DNA of 64,000 nucleotides. Source: Mesocentrotus franciscanus (Eukaryota > Echinodermata > Echinoidea > Camarodonta > Strongylocentrotidae). Where the stretch lies: contig CP137668.1 in the NCBI GenBank assembly GCA_037976565.1, positions 31,792,264 to 31,856,263 of the forward strand, read 5' to 3'. Below are positions 1 through 14,200 of the stretch, piece by piece (position 1 is the first letter of the stretch; each line of letters begins with the position of its first letter). The translations under genes were made by a program, and so were the position numbers. The notes beneath the pieces are model-generated. The model had not been told where the DNA came from and made no database searches. It saw only the letters and a program-made list of their open reading frames with translations.

Positions 1-388
1 ATAAGCATAATAATGAGACTATTATAATACTCTTTTTTCCAAGACAAACAAATTTTTAAAATGGTATTATGAGCATAATAATGACAACCGAAAGAAGAAA
101 AGAAATGGCATTAGATTAATTTCGTCACCGGACTATGGACCAAATGGACCTCAAGTCGAAAGCCCTTTAGCAAGACATCAGTCTCCATAATGCCACTTTC
201 AACCCATGTGTATCAGAATAAGACCTTAACGTTAAGGATAGGTTTGATGCAGTGGGTGTCTGTTGTAGCAGCACTTTAAAGGTCAATCCGATGATCGGGG
301 TAATCCCACGCGCTAAAAGATATAGAAGAAGTATTAAGCGCGATATCAATCCAAATTAAATATTACTAACAATATTTAACAATTGCAG

Positions 389-611
389 ATCTGTAGGACA
401 GAAATCAGGACCCAGGCTACCTCGACGTATCGGATGTACTGTCAGCAAGATCAAGCGTGCCTCAATGAACAGGCTAGTTACGAATCACAGTGCACTGGGA
501 CAGCGGGGTCTGTTTGCGTCACCTGCTGTGATACGGACCTCTGCAACGCCCCAACCCCCGGTCCCCCTGCAGCTACAGCTACAACGACACAGCCACCTAC
601 AGAGCCAAGAG
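389..611 (+). CDS. Ly6-like exon B, unit 1 (intact)
   Basis: Acceptor ttgcag at 383-388, donor GT at 612-613, 223 nt, open throughout. It encodes the C-terminal two thirds of the Ly6-like domain, ending VTCCDTDLCN, plus a Thr/Pro linker ending TEPR and one base of an Ala codon (phase 1). The matching exon A lies upstream of the window. Reading through the donor gives about 22 more residues before a stop, so intron retention would end the protein here. Confidence 0.85.
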
Positions 612-3600
612 GTAGTTTAAATCGTGAAAATTACTATTCCCTTGCAACACGAATATTAGATTCGTTCAATGATTCCTAGTGCATCCAACATTGACGCATC
701 GTCATTCAATATATGCCCATTGCTTACTTGCACACCAGGCACTATTTCGAATGCGCTTTTTCCTACGCTAACCACACCTGTGAGAAATTCATAGTGCATG
801 TGCCAATAATTCAAAGCTATCTTTTGTTTGCATCACTCTCACATCAGCAAAGTGCGCGGCGTGTCACGCACCATTCACTGATGTAGTCCTACGTCAGCAA
901 ATTTACGCCTAGTGTGCAACAGGCGTTTTATTTAGTCGGAAATTTAACGACGTTGCTTTTATCTAGATTGTCAATAATATATTTGGTTCTTAGAAAATAA
1001 TAATGATGTTATAATGATTCTTTTAAATTTCATGATAATCCAGTTTGTCCCCAGTCACACTACCTCTTTCTCTCTCTCTCTCTCTCTTTCTCTTTGTCTA
1101 TCTCTCTGTCTCTCTCTCTCTCTCTCTCTTTGTGAATAGTACACAGGTCATCAACAAATAAGTCACATACGTATTCATGACAAGGCAAATATTCTACACA
1201 GCAAGTAGCTAGACATATGAAAAATAATTATGCGACGTAATGAAAATTGATAGTGCTATTTGCATTCTAATTACTGCCCTTGACGGGCTGGTATATTACG
1301 CTAAAACTGTTTTGGATCTATCCAATTAGATGAATGGCCATTGCTCTACCTAACACGATTCTTTATTTTTAAATGTACATCATTTAGTCAACATTCTTTA
1401 TTTGAACAAAAATCTTTTTTCTGTAAGTTTTTATATATAGCCCTTCACCCCCCACTCCGTCAACGTTTGTAGGAATGATACAAAGTCTTCTGTCAATAAA
1501 AACCCTATCCTCAAAGCACTAAAATTTCATATTGGACACTAAATAAAAAATGTGAAGTTTTCTATTAAACAATCGTGTGGTTTTGGTATCACTTTATGAT
1601 GTTTTAACATGAAATAGATCCCTCTACCCTACTTATTTCTTTAAATATTCACATTGTCTGTGTCTGCCAGAAAGATCAACTAGCAAATTTAGATAAACGT
1701 TCTTCTTTTTTCATACGTGTTTTTAGTTATTTATTCATTCTTTCTGTTTACGAATAGGCCTAGACTATCCCTAAAATTGTTTAAGTGCTTCATCATTATT
1801 GTTATGTGCTTCTCATTTTTCGACTTGATTACGTTTCGATTGTTATTTTCAATTTGACAGCAATAGAATGCCAGTACTGCGAGACCGTCAACTCATTAGC
1901 CGAATGTGACTCCACTCGAGTATGTAATCTTAATGAGGTAGGAAGAACTGCTCTTCGGCAAAATTCAAGCTTAACATTTTAGAGAACGAGGGGGAGAGAT
2001 AGAGAGAGAGAGAGCGAAATAGGGAGAGAGAAAGAGGGAAAGAGAGGGAGGGAGAGAGAGGGAGAGTTTGGCATATTTTCTGCCTTATCCAACACTTTTT
2101 GAAATTATGTCCTTTTGAGACATTATACTTGCAAATACATGGGAATTTAGAGAGGAACAAAATACGTAAAACAATTCGTTTGGATACCATCCCATGTGAA
2201 TGTGTCCGTTTGCCATCGCCAACAACAGCGTAGCTATAGTGGATCGGGGTGGAGGCCCATGCCCCTATTGAAAAGAAAAAAAGGAAGAAAATGGAGAAGG
2301 TGAAGAGGATGAGAAAATAAAATGATGGGACACCCACCCCCCCCTAAAAATTAAAAATATCGAGAAGCTTGTTAAATCATAAATAACTATAACTTATTAG
2401 CTACATAAGCATCCCGATGGACATCTTTTTTCCTTTATTATGATACTCTTTTTCCTCGATAAATACATTTTAAAGATGGCATTATGAGCATAATAATGAC
2501 AACCGAAAAAAAAACATAATGGCATTAGATTAATTTCGTCAACGGATTATGGATCAATAAGACCTCAAGTCAAAAGCCCTTTGGCAAGACGTTGGTCTCC
2601 ATAATGCCACTTTCAACCCAGATGTATCAGATTGGAACCTCAAAGTTAAGGACAGCTTTGGTGCAGTGGTTGTCGGTTGTAGCAGCACTTTAAAGGTGAA
2701 TCCGAAGATCGGAGTAATCAAACGCGCTATAAGATATAGAAGAAGTATTAAGCGCGATATCAATCCAAATTAAATATTACTAACAATATTTAACGATTGC
2801 AGATCTGTAGGACAGAAATCAGGACCCAGGCTACCTCGACGTATCGGATGTACTGTCAGCAAGATCAAGCGTGCCTCAATGAACAGGCTAGTTACGAATC
2901 ACAGTGCACTGGGACAGCGGGGTCTGTTTGCGTCACCTGCTGTGATACGGACCTCTGCAACGCCCCAACCCCGGTCCCCTGCAGCTACAGCTACAACGAC
3001 ACAGCCACCTACAGAGCCAAGAGGTAGTTTAAATCGTGAAAATTACTATTCCCTTGCAACACGAATATTAGATTCGTTCAATGATTCCTAGTGCATCCAA
3101 CATTGACGCATCGTCATTCAATATATGCCCATTGCTTACTTGCACACCAGGCACTATTTCGAATGCGCTTTTTCCTACGCTAACCACACCTGTGAGAAAT
3201 TCATAGTGCATGTGCCAATAATTCAAAGCTATCTTTTGTTTGCATCACTCTCACATCAGCAAAGTGCGCGGCGTGTCACGCACCATTCACTGATGTAGTC
3301 CTACGTCAGCAAATTTACGCCTAGTGTGCAACAGGCGTTTTATTTAGTCGGAAATTTAACGACGTTGCTTTTATCTAGATTGTCAATAATATATTTGGTT
3401 CTTAGAAAATAATAATGATGTTATAATGATTCTTTTAAATTTCATGATAATCCAGTTTGTCCCCAGTCACACTACCTCTTTCTCTCTCTCTCTCTCTCTT
3501 TCTCTTTGTCTATCTCTCTGTCTCTCTCTCTCTCTCTTTGTGAATAGTACACAGGTCATCAACAAATAAGTCACATACGTATTCATGACAAGGCAAATAT

Positions 3601-5833
3601 TCTACACAGCAAGTAGACATATGAAAAATAATTATGCGACGTAATGAAAATTGATAGTGCTATTTGCATTCTAATTACTGCCCTTGACGGGCTGGTATAT
3701 TACGCTAAAACTGTTTTGGATCTATCCAATTAGATGAATGGCCATTGCTCTACCTAACACGATTCTTTATTTTTAAATGTACATCATTTAGTCAACATTC
3801 TTTATTTGAACAAAAATCTTTTTTCTGTAAGTTTTTATATATAGCCCTTCACCCCCCACTCCGTCAACGTTTGTAGGAATGATACAAAGTCTTCTGTCAA
3901 TAAAAACCCTATCCTCAAAGCACTAAAATTTCATATTGGACACTAAATAAAAAATGTGAAGTTTTCTATTAAACAATCGTGTGGTTTTGGTATCACTTTA
4001 TGATGTTTTAACATGAAATAGATCCCTCTACCCTACTTATTTCTTTAAATATTCACATTGTCTGTGTCTGCCAGAAAGATCAACTAGCAAATTTAGATAA
4101 ACGTTCTTCTTTTTTCATACGTGTTTTTAGTTATTTATTCATTCTTTCTGTTTACGAATAGGCCTAGACTATCCCTAAAATTGTTTAAGTGCTTCATCAT
4201 TATTGTTATGTGCTTCTCATTTTCGACTTGATTACGTTTCGATTGTTATTTTCAATTTGACAGCAATAGAATGCCAGTACTGCGAGACCGTCAACTCATT
4301 AGCCGAATGTGACTCCACTCGAGTATGTAATCTTAATGAGGTAGGAAGAACTGCTCTTCGGCAAAATTCAAGCTTAACAATTTAGAGAACGAGGGGGAGA
4401 GATAGAGAGAGAGAGAGCGAAATAGGGAGAGAGAAAGAGGGAAAGAGAGGGAGGGAGAGAGAGGGAGAGTTTGGCATATTTTCTGCCTTATCCAACACTT
4501 TTTGAAATTATGTCCTTTTGAGACATTATACTTGCAAATGCATGGGAATTTAGAGAGGAACAAAATACGTAAAACAATTCGTTTGGATACCATCCCATGT
4601 GAATGTGTTTGTTTGCCATCGCCAACAACAGCGTAGCTATAGTGGATCGGGGTGGAGGCCCATGCCCCTATTGAAAAGAAAAAAGGAAGAAAATGGAGAA
4701 GGTGAAGAGGATGAGAAAATAAAATGATTGGACACCAACCCCCCCCCCCTAAAAATTAAAAATATCGAGAAGCTTGTTAAATCATAAATAACTATAACTT
4801 ATTAGCTACATAAGCATCCCGATGGACATCTTTTTTTTCCTTTATTATGATACTCTTTTTCCTCGATAAATACATTTTAAAGATGGCATTATGAGCATAA
4901 TAATGACAACCGAAAAAAAAAATAATGGCATTAGATTAATTTCGTCAACGGATTATGGATCAATAAGACCCAGATATATCAGATTGGAACCTCAAAGTTA
5001 AGGACAGCTTTGGTGCAGTGGTTGTCGGTTGTAGCAGCACTTTAAAGGTGAATCCGAAGATCGGAGTAATCAAACGCGCTATATTAAAGATATAGAAGAA
5101 GTATTAAGCGCGATATCAATCCAAATTAAATATTACTAACAATATTTAACGATTGCAGATCTGTAGGACAGAAATCAGGACCCAGGCTACCTCGACGTAT
5201 CGGATGTACTGTCAGCAAGATCAAGCGTGCCTCAATGAACAGGCTAGTTACGAATCACAGTGCACTGGGACAGCGGGGTCTGTTTGCGTCACCTGCTGTG
5301 ATACGGACCTCTGCAACGCCCCAACCCCCGGTCCCCTGCAGCTACAGCTACAACGACACAGCCACCTACAGAGCCAAGAGGTAGTTTAAATCGTGAAAAT
5401 TCCTATTCCCTTGCAACACGAATATTAGATTCGTTCAATGATTCCTAGTGCATCCAACATTGACGCATCGTCATTCAATATATGCCCAATGCTTACTTGC
5501 ACACCAGGCGCTATTTCGAATGCGCTTTTTCCTACGCTAACCACACCTGTGAGAAATTCATAGTGCATGTGCCAATAATTCAAAGCTATCTTTTTGTTTG
5601 CATCACTCTCACATCAGCAAATTGCGCGGCGTGTCACGCACCATTCACTGATGTAGTCCTACGTCAGCAAATTTACGCCTAGTGTGCAACAGGCGTTTTA
5701 TTTAGTCGGAAATTTAACGACGTTGCTTTTATCTAGATTGTCAATAATATATTTGGTTCTTAGAAAATAATAATGATGTTATAATGATTCTTTTAAATTT
5801 CATGATAATCCAGTATGTCCCCAGTCACACTAC

Positions 5834-5866
<33 letters not shown>

Positions 5867-8191
5867 TGTCTATATCTCTGAGTGTCTCTCTCTCTCACTC
5901 TCTTTGTGAATAGTACACAGGTTATCAACAAATAAGTCACATACGTATTCATGACAAGGCAAATATTCTACACTGCAAGTAGACATATGAAAAATAATTA
6001 TGCGACGTAATGAAAATTGATAGTGCTATTTGCATTCTAGTTACTGCCCTTGACGGGCTGGTATATTACGCTAAAACTGTTTTGGATCTATCCAATTAGA
6101 TGAATGGCCATTGCTCTACCTAACACGATTCTTTATTTTTAAATGTACATCATTTAGTCAACATTCTTTATTTGAACAAAAATCTTTTTCTGTAAGTTTT
6201 TATATATAGCCCTTCACCCCCCACTCCGTCAACGTTTGTAGGAATGATACAAAGTCTTCTGTCAATAAAAACCCTATCCTCAAAGCACTAAAATTTCATA
6301 TTGGACACTAAATAAAAAATGTGAAGTTTTCTATTAAACAATCGTGTGGTTTTGGTATCACTTTATGATGTTTTAACATGAAATAGATCCCTCTACCCTA
6401 CTTATTTCTTTAAATATTCACATTGTCTGTGTCTGCCAGAAAGATCAACTAGCAAATTTAGATAAACGTTCTTCTTTTTTCATACGTGTTTTTAGTTATT
6501 TATTCATTCTTTCTGTTTACGAATAGGCCTAGACTATCCCTAAAATTGTTTAAGTGCTTCATCATTATTGTTATGTGCTTCTCATTTTTCGACTTGATTA
6601 CGTTTCGATTGTTATTTTCAATTTGACAGCAATAGAATGCCAGTACTGCGAGACCGTCAACTCATTAGCCGAATGTGACTCCACTCGAGTATGTAATCTT
6701 AATGAGGTAGGAAGAACTGCTCTTCGGCAAAATTCAAGCTTAACATTTTAGAGAACGAGGGGGAGAGATAGAGAGAGAGAGAGAGCGAAATAGGGAGAGA
6801 GAAAGAAGGAAAGAGAGGGAGGGAGAGAGAGGGAGAGTTTGGCATATTTTCTGCCTTATCCAACACTTTTTGAAATTATGTCCTTTTGAGACATTATACT
6901 TGCAAATGCATGGGAATTTAGAGAGGAACAAAATACGTAAAACAATTCGTTTGGATACCATCCCATGTGAATGTGTCCGTTTGCCATCGCCAACAACAGC
7001 GTAGCTATAGTGGATCGGGGTGGAGGCCCATGCCCCTATTGAAAAGAAAAAAGGAAGAAAATGGAGAAGGTGAAGAGGATGAGAAAATAAAATGATTGGA
7101 CACCAACCCCTAAAAATTAAAAATATCGAGAAGCTTGTTAAATCATAAATAACTATAACTTATTAGCTACATAAGCATCCCGATGGACATCTTTTTTCCT
7201 TTATTATGATACTCTTTTCCTCGATAAATACATTTTAAAGATGGCATTATGAGCATAATAATGACAACCGAAAAAAAACATAATGGCATTAGATTAATTT
7301 CGTCAACGGATTATGGATCAATAAGACCCAGATATATCAGATTGGAACCTCAAAGTTAAGGACAGCTTTGGTGCAGTGGTTGTCGGTTGTAGCAGCACTT
7401 TAAAGGTGAATCCGAAGATCGGAGTAATCAAACGCGCTATATTAAAGATATAGAAGAAGTATTAAGCGCGATATCAATCCAAATTAAATATTACTAACAA
7501 TATTTAACGATTGCAGATCTGTAGGACAGAAATCAGGACCCAGGCTACCTCGACGTATCGGATGTACTGTCAGCAAGATCAAGCGTGCCTCAATGAACAG
7601 GCTAGTTACGAATCACAGTGCACTGGGACAGCGGGGTCTGTTTGCGTCACCTGCTGTGATACGGACCTCTGCAACGCCCCAACCCCCGGTCCCCTGCAGC
7701 TACAGCTACAACGACACAGCCACCTACAGAGCCAAGAGGTAGTTTAAATCGTGAAAATTCCTATTCCCTTGCAACACGAATATTAGATTCGTTCAATGAT
7801 TCCTAGTGCATCCAACATTGACGCATCGTCATTCAATATATGCCCAATGCTTACTTGCACACCAGGCGCTATTTCGAATGCGCTTTTTCCTACGCTAACC
7901 ACACCTGTGAGAAATTCATAGTGCATGTGCCAATAATTCAAAGCTATCTTTTTGTTTGCATCACTCTCACATCAGCAAATTGCGCGGCGTGTCACGCACC
8001 ATTCACTGATGTAGTCCTACGTCAGCAAATTTACGCCTAGTGTGCAACAGGCGTTTTATTTAGTCGGAAATTTAACGACGTTGCTTTTATCTAGATTGTC
8101 AATAATATATTTGGTTCTTAGAAAATAATAATGATGTTATAATGATTCTTTTAAATTTCATGATAATCCAGTATGTCCCCAGTCACACTAC

Positions 8192-8224
<33 letters not shown>

Positions 8225-11200
8225 TGTCTATATCTCTGAGTGTCTCTCTCTCTCACTCTCTTTGTGAATAGTACACAGGTTATCAACAAATAAGTCACAT
8301 ACGTATTCATGACAAGGCAAATATTCTACACTGCAAGTAGACATATGAAAAATAATTATGCGACGTAATGAAAATTGATAGTGCTATTTGCATTCTAGTT
8401 ACTGCCCTTGACGGGCTGGTATATTACGCTAAAACTGTTTTGGATCTATCCAATTAGATGAATGGCCATTGCTCTACCTAACACGATTCTTTATTTTTAA
8501 ATGTACATCATTTAGTCAACATTCTTTATTTGAACAAAAATCTTTTTTCTGTAAGTTTTTATATATAGCCCTTCACCATCCCCCACTCCGTCAACGTTTG
8601 TAGGAATGATACAAAGTCTTCTGTCAATAAAAACCCTATCCTCAAAGCACTAAAATTTCATATTGGACACTAAATAAAAAATGTGAAGTTTTCTATTAAA
8701 CAATCGTGTGGTTTTGGTATCACTTTATGATGTTTTAACATGAAATAGATCCCTCTACCCTACTTATTTCTTTAAATATTCACATTGTCTGTGTCTGCCA
8801 GAAAGATCAACTAGCAAATTTAGATAAACGTTCTTCTTTTTTCATACGTGTTTTTAGTTATTTATTCATTCTTTCTGTTTACGAATAGGCCTAGACTATC
8901 CCTAAAATTGTTTAAGTGCTTCATCATTATTGTTATGTGCTTCTCATTTTTCGACTTGATTACGTTTCGATTGTTATTTTCAATTTGACAGCAATAGAAT
9001 GCCAGTACTGCGAGACCGTCAACTCATTAGCCGAATGTGACTCCACTCAGTATGTAATCTTAATGAGGTAGGAAGAACTGCTCTTCGGCAAAATTCAAGC
9101 TTAACATTTTAGAGAACGAGGGGGAGAGATAGAGAGAGAGAGAGCGAAATAGGGAGAGAGAAAGAAGGAAAGAGAGGGAGGGAGAGAGAGGGAGAGTTTG
9201 GCATATTTTCTGCCTTATCCAACACTTTTTGAAATTATGTCCTTTTGAGACATTATACTTGCAAATGCATGGGAATTTAGAGAGGAACAAAATACGTAAA
9301 ACAATTCGTTTGGATACCATCCCATGTGAATGTGTCCGTTTGCCATCGCCAACAACAGCGTAGCTATAGTGGATCGGGGTGGAGGCCCATGCCCCTATTG
9401 AAAAGAAAAAGGAAGAAAATGGAGAAGGTGAAGAGGATGAGAAAATAAAATGATTGGACACCCACCCCCCCCCCTAAAAATTAAAAATATCGAGAAGCTT
9501 GTTAAATCATAAATAACTATAACTTATTAGCTACATAAGCATCCCGATGGACATCTTTTTTTTCCTTTATTATGATACTCTTTTTCCTCGATAAATACAT
9601 TTTAAAGATGGCATTATGAGCATAATAATGACAACCGAAAAAAACATAATGGCATTAGATTAATTTCGTCAACGGATTATGGATCAATAAGACCCAGATG
9701 TATCAGATTGGAACCTCAAAGTTAAGGACAGCTTTGGTGCAGTGGTTGTCGGTTGTAGCAGCACTTTAAAGGTGAATCCGAAGATCGGAGTAATCAAACG
9801 CGCTATATTAAAGATATAGAAGAAGTATTAAGCGCGATATCAATCCAAATTAAATATTACTAACAATATTTAACGATTGCAGATCTGTAGGACAGAAATC
9901 AGGACCCAGGCTACCTCGACGTATCGGATGTACTGTCAGCAAGATCAAGCGTGCCTCAATGAACAGGCTAGTTACGAATCACAGTGCACTGGGACAGCGG
10001 GGTCTGTTTGCGTCACCTGCTGTGATACGGACCTCTGCAACGCCCCAACCCCCGGTCCCCTGCAGCTACAGCTACAACGACACAGCCACCTACAGAGCCA
10101 AGAGGTAGTTTAAATCGTGAAAATTCCTATTCCCTTGCAACACGAATATTAGATTCGTTCAATGATTCCTAGTGCATCCAACATTGACGCATCGTCATTC
10201 AATATATGCCCAATGCTTACTTGCACACCAGGCGCTATTTCGAATGCGCTTTTTCCTACGCTAACCACACCTGTGAGAAATTCATAGTGCATGTGCCAAT
10301 AATTCAAAGCTATCTTTTTGTTTGCATCACTCTCACATCAGCAAATTGCGCGGCGTGTCACGCACCATTCACTGATGTAGTCCTACGTCAGCAAATTTAC
10401 GCCTAGTGTGCAACAGGCGTTTTATTTAGTCGGAAATTTAACGACGTTGCTTTTATCTAGATTGTCAATAATATATTTGGTTCTTAGAAAATAATAATGA
10501 TGTTATAATGATTCTTTTAAATTTCATGATAATCCAGTATGTCCCCAGTCACACTACCTCTTTCTCTCTCTCTCTCTCTCTCTTTGTCTATATCTCTGAG
10601 TGTCTCTCTCTCACTCTCTTTGTGAATAGTACACAGGTTATCAACAAATAAGTCACATACGTATTCATGACAAGGCAAATATTCTACACTGCAAGTAGAC
10701 ATATGAAAAATAATTATGCGACGTAATGAAAATTGATAGTGCTATTTGCATTCTAGTTACTGCCCTTGACGGGCTGGTATATTACGCTAAAACTGTTTTG
10801 GATCTATCCAATTAGATGAATGGCCATTGCTCTACCTAACACGATTCTTTATTTTTAAATGTACATCATTTAGTCAACATTCTTTATTTGAACAAAAATC
10901 TTGTTTCTGTAAGTTTTTATATATAGCCCTTCACCATCCCCCACTCCGTCAACGTTTGTAGGAATGATACAAAGTCTTCTGTCAATAAAAACCCTATCCT
11001 CAAAGCACTAAAATTTCATATTGGACACTAAATAAAAAATGTGAAGTTTTCTATTAAACAATCGTGTGGTTTTGGTATCACTTTATGATGTTTTAACATG
11101 AAATAGATCCCTCTACCCTACTTATTTCTTTAAATATTCACATTGTCTGTGTCTGCCAGAAAGATCAACTAGCAAATTTAGATAAACGTTCTTCTTTTTC

Positions 11201-14200
11201 ATACGTGTTTTTAGTTATTTATTCATTCTTTCTGTTTACGAATAGGCCTAGACTATCCCTAAAATTGTTTAAGTGCTTCATCATTATTGTTATGTGCTTC
11301 TCATTTTTCGACTTGATTACGTTTCGATTGTTATTTTCAATTTGACAGCAATAGAATGCCAGTACTGCGAGACCGTCAACTCATTAGCCGAATGTGACTC
11401 CACTCGAGTATGTAATCTTAATGAGGTAGGAAGAACTGCTCTTCGGCAAAATTCAAGCTTAACATTTTAGAGAACGAGGGGGAGAGATAGAGAGAGAGAG
11501 CGAAATAGGGAGAGAGAAAGAAGGAAAGAGAGGGAGGGAGAGAGAGGGAGAGTTTGGCATATTTTCTGCCTTATCCAACACTTTTGAAATTATGTCCTTT
11601 TGAGACATTATACTTGCAAATGCATGGGAATTTAGAGAGGAACAAAATACGTAAAACAATTCGTTTGGATACCATCCCATGTGAATGTGTCCGTTTGCCA
11701 TCGCCAACAACAGCGTAGCTATAGTGGATCGGGGTGGAGGCCCATGCCCCTATTGAAAAGAAAAAGGAAGAAAATGGAGAAGGTGAAGAGGATGAGAAAA
11801 TAAAATGATTGGACACCCACCCCCCCCCCTAAAAATTAAAAATATCGAGAAGCTTGTTAAATCATAAATAACTATAACTTATTAGCTACATAAGCATCCC
11901 GATGGACATCTTTTTTTTCCTTTATTATGATACTCTTTTTCCTCGATAAATACATTTTAAAGATGGCATTATGAGCATAATAATGACAACCGAAAAAAAA
12001 CATAATGGCATTAGATTAATTTCGTCAACGGATTATGGATCAATAAGACCCAGATGTATCAGATTGGAACCTCAAAGTTAAGGACAGCTTTGGTGCAGTG
12101 GTTGTCGGTTGTAGCAGCACTTTAAAGGTGAATCCGAAGATCGGAGTAATCAAACGCGCTATATTAAAGATATAGAAGAAGTATTAAGCGCGATATCAAT
12201 CCAAATTAAATATTACTAACAATATTTAACGATTGCAGATCTGTAGGACAGAAATCAGGACCCAGGCTACCTCGACGTATCGGATGTACTGTCAGCAAGA
12301 TCAAGCGTGCCTCAATGAACAGGCTAGTTACGAATCACAGTGCACTGGGACAGCGGGGTCTGTTTGCGTCACCTGCTGTGATACGGACCTCTGCAACGCC
12401 CCAACCCCCTGTCCCCCTGCAGCTACAGCTACAACGACACAGCCACCTACAGAGCCAAGAGGTAGTTTAAATCGTGAAAATTCCTATTCACTTGCAGCAC
12501 GAATACTAGAATCGTTAAATGATTCCTTGTGCATCCAATATTGACGCATCGTCAGTCAATATGCCCATTGGGAACTTGCACACCAGGCGCCATTTCGATT
12601 AGGCTATTTCTAACGCTAACAACACCCGTGAAGAAATTCATAGTGTATGTGCCAATAATTCAAAGCTACCCTTTTTTACATCACTCTCACATCAGCAAAT
12701 TGTGCGGCGTGTCACGCACCATTCATTAGGGACTTTTAGATTTGCACGACGAGAACGTGGACTGCTACGTGGACATCCTTTTAAGGCAATGTGACGTCCT
12801 TTTAAGGCACACTGCGGGCACTGCCAGTGCCTTAAAAGGATGTCAGATTGCCTTAAAAGGATGTCCACGTAGCAGTCTACGTTCTCGTCGTGCAAATCTA
12901 AAAGTCCCTTTTCTGTAAGTTTCATATATACACCCCCCCCCCCGTCAACGTTTGTAGGAATGATACAAAGTCTTCTGTCAATAAAAACCCTATCCTCAAA
13001 GCACTAACATAGCACTAACATTTCATATTGAACACATTATAGAAATTGTGAAGTTTTCTATTAAACAATCGTTCGGTTATGGTATCACTTCATGATGTTT
13101 TAACATGAAATGGATCCCTCTACCCTACTCATTTCTTCAAATAAGCACATTGTCTGTGTATGCCAGAAAGATCAACTAGCAGATTTAGATAAACGTTCAC
13201 TATTTTTCATTCATGTTTTTTGTTATTTAGTCATTCTTCCTGTTTACGAATGGGCCTATACTATCCCCCAAATTGTATAAATGCTTTATCATTATTGTTA
13301 TGTGCTTCTCATTTTTTCACTTGATTACGTTTCGTTTTTAATTTTCAATTTGACAGGAATAGAATGCCAGTACTGCGAGACCGTCAACTCATTAGCCGAA
13401 TGTGACTCCACTCGAGTGTGTAATCTTAATGAGGTAGGTAGAACTGCTTTCGGCAAAATTCAAGCTGAACATTTTAGAGGGAGAGGAAGATAGAGAGAGA
13501 GAGAGAAAAAAAAAAGTTTAGCATATTTTCTGCTTTATCCAACACTTTTGAAATTATTTCCTTTTGAGAATTTATACTTGCGAATACATGGGAATTTAGA
13601 GAGTAACACTAGACGGAAAACGAGTCGTTTTGGATACCATCCGATATGGATTTGTCCGTTTACCATCGCAATCAGCAGCGTAGCTATAGTGGAATGGGGT
13701 GGGGGCACGTGCCCCTATTGAAAAGAAAAAAAAGGAAGAAAATACTATGAAGGTAATTTGGAAGATGGAGATGGTGAAGAGGATGAGAAAATAAAACGAT
13801 ATGACACCCGCCCCTAAAAATTAAAAAAATCGAGAAGCTTGTTAAATCTTAAACATTTATAATTGATTAGCTACATAAGCATCCCTATTAACAACATTTT
13901 TTCCTACTATTATGAAACTCCTATTTTCCTAGATATATCAAATGTTAAGATGGTATTATAAGCATGATAATGACAACCAAACGAAGAAAAAACATAATGG
14001 CAGATTAATTTCTTCAACGGACTATGGAACAAATGGACCTCAGGTTTTATGCCCTGTGGCAAGACATCGGTCTCCATAATGCTACATTCAACGCAGGTGT
14101 ATCAGATTGGGAGCTCAAAATTAAGGACAGCTTTGGTGAAGTGGGTGTCGGTTGTAGCAGCACTATAAAGGTGAATCCGATGATCGGGGTTATCAAACGC

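Noticed and set aside
1930..2337. Minus-strand ORFs across the (GA)n region in every array unit
   Set aside because: Ser/Leu/Phe-rich low-complexity translation of a microsatellite plus intron; unstable between units.
5482..5682. 66-codon ORF repeated in units 3-5 downstream of exon B
   Set aside because: Lies inside the B-A intron, is broken in units 1, 2 and 6 by small changes, and shows no domain or splice context.
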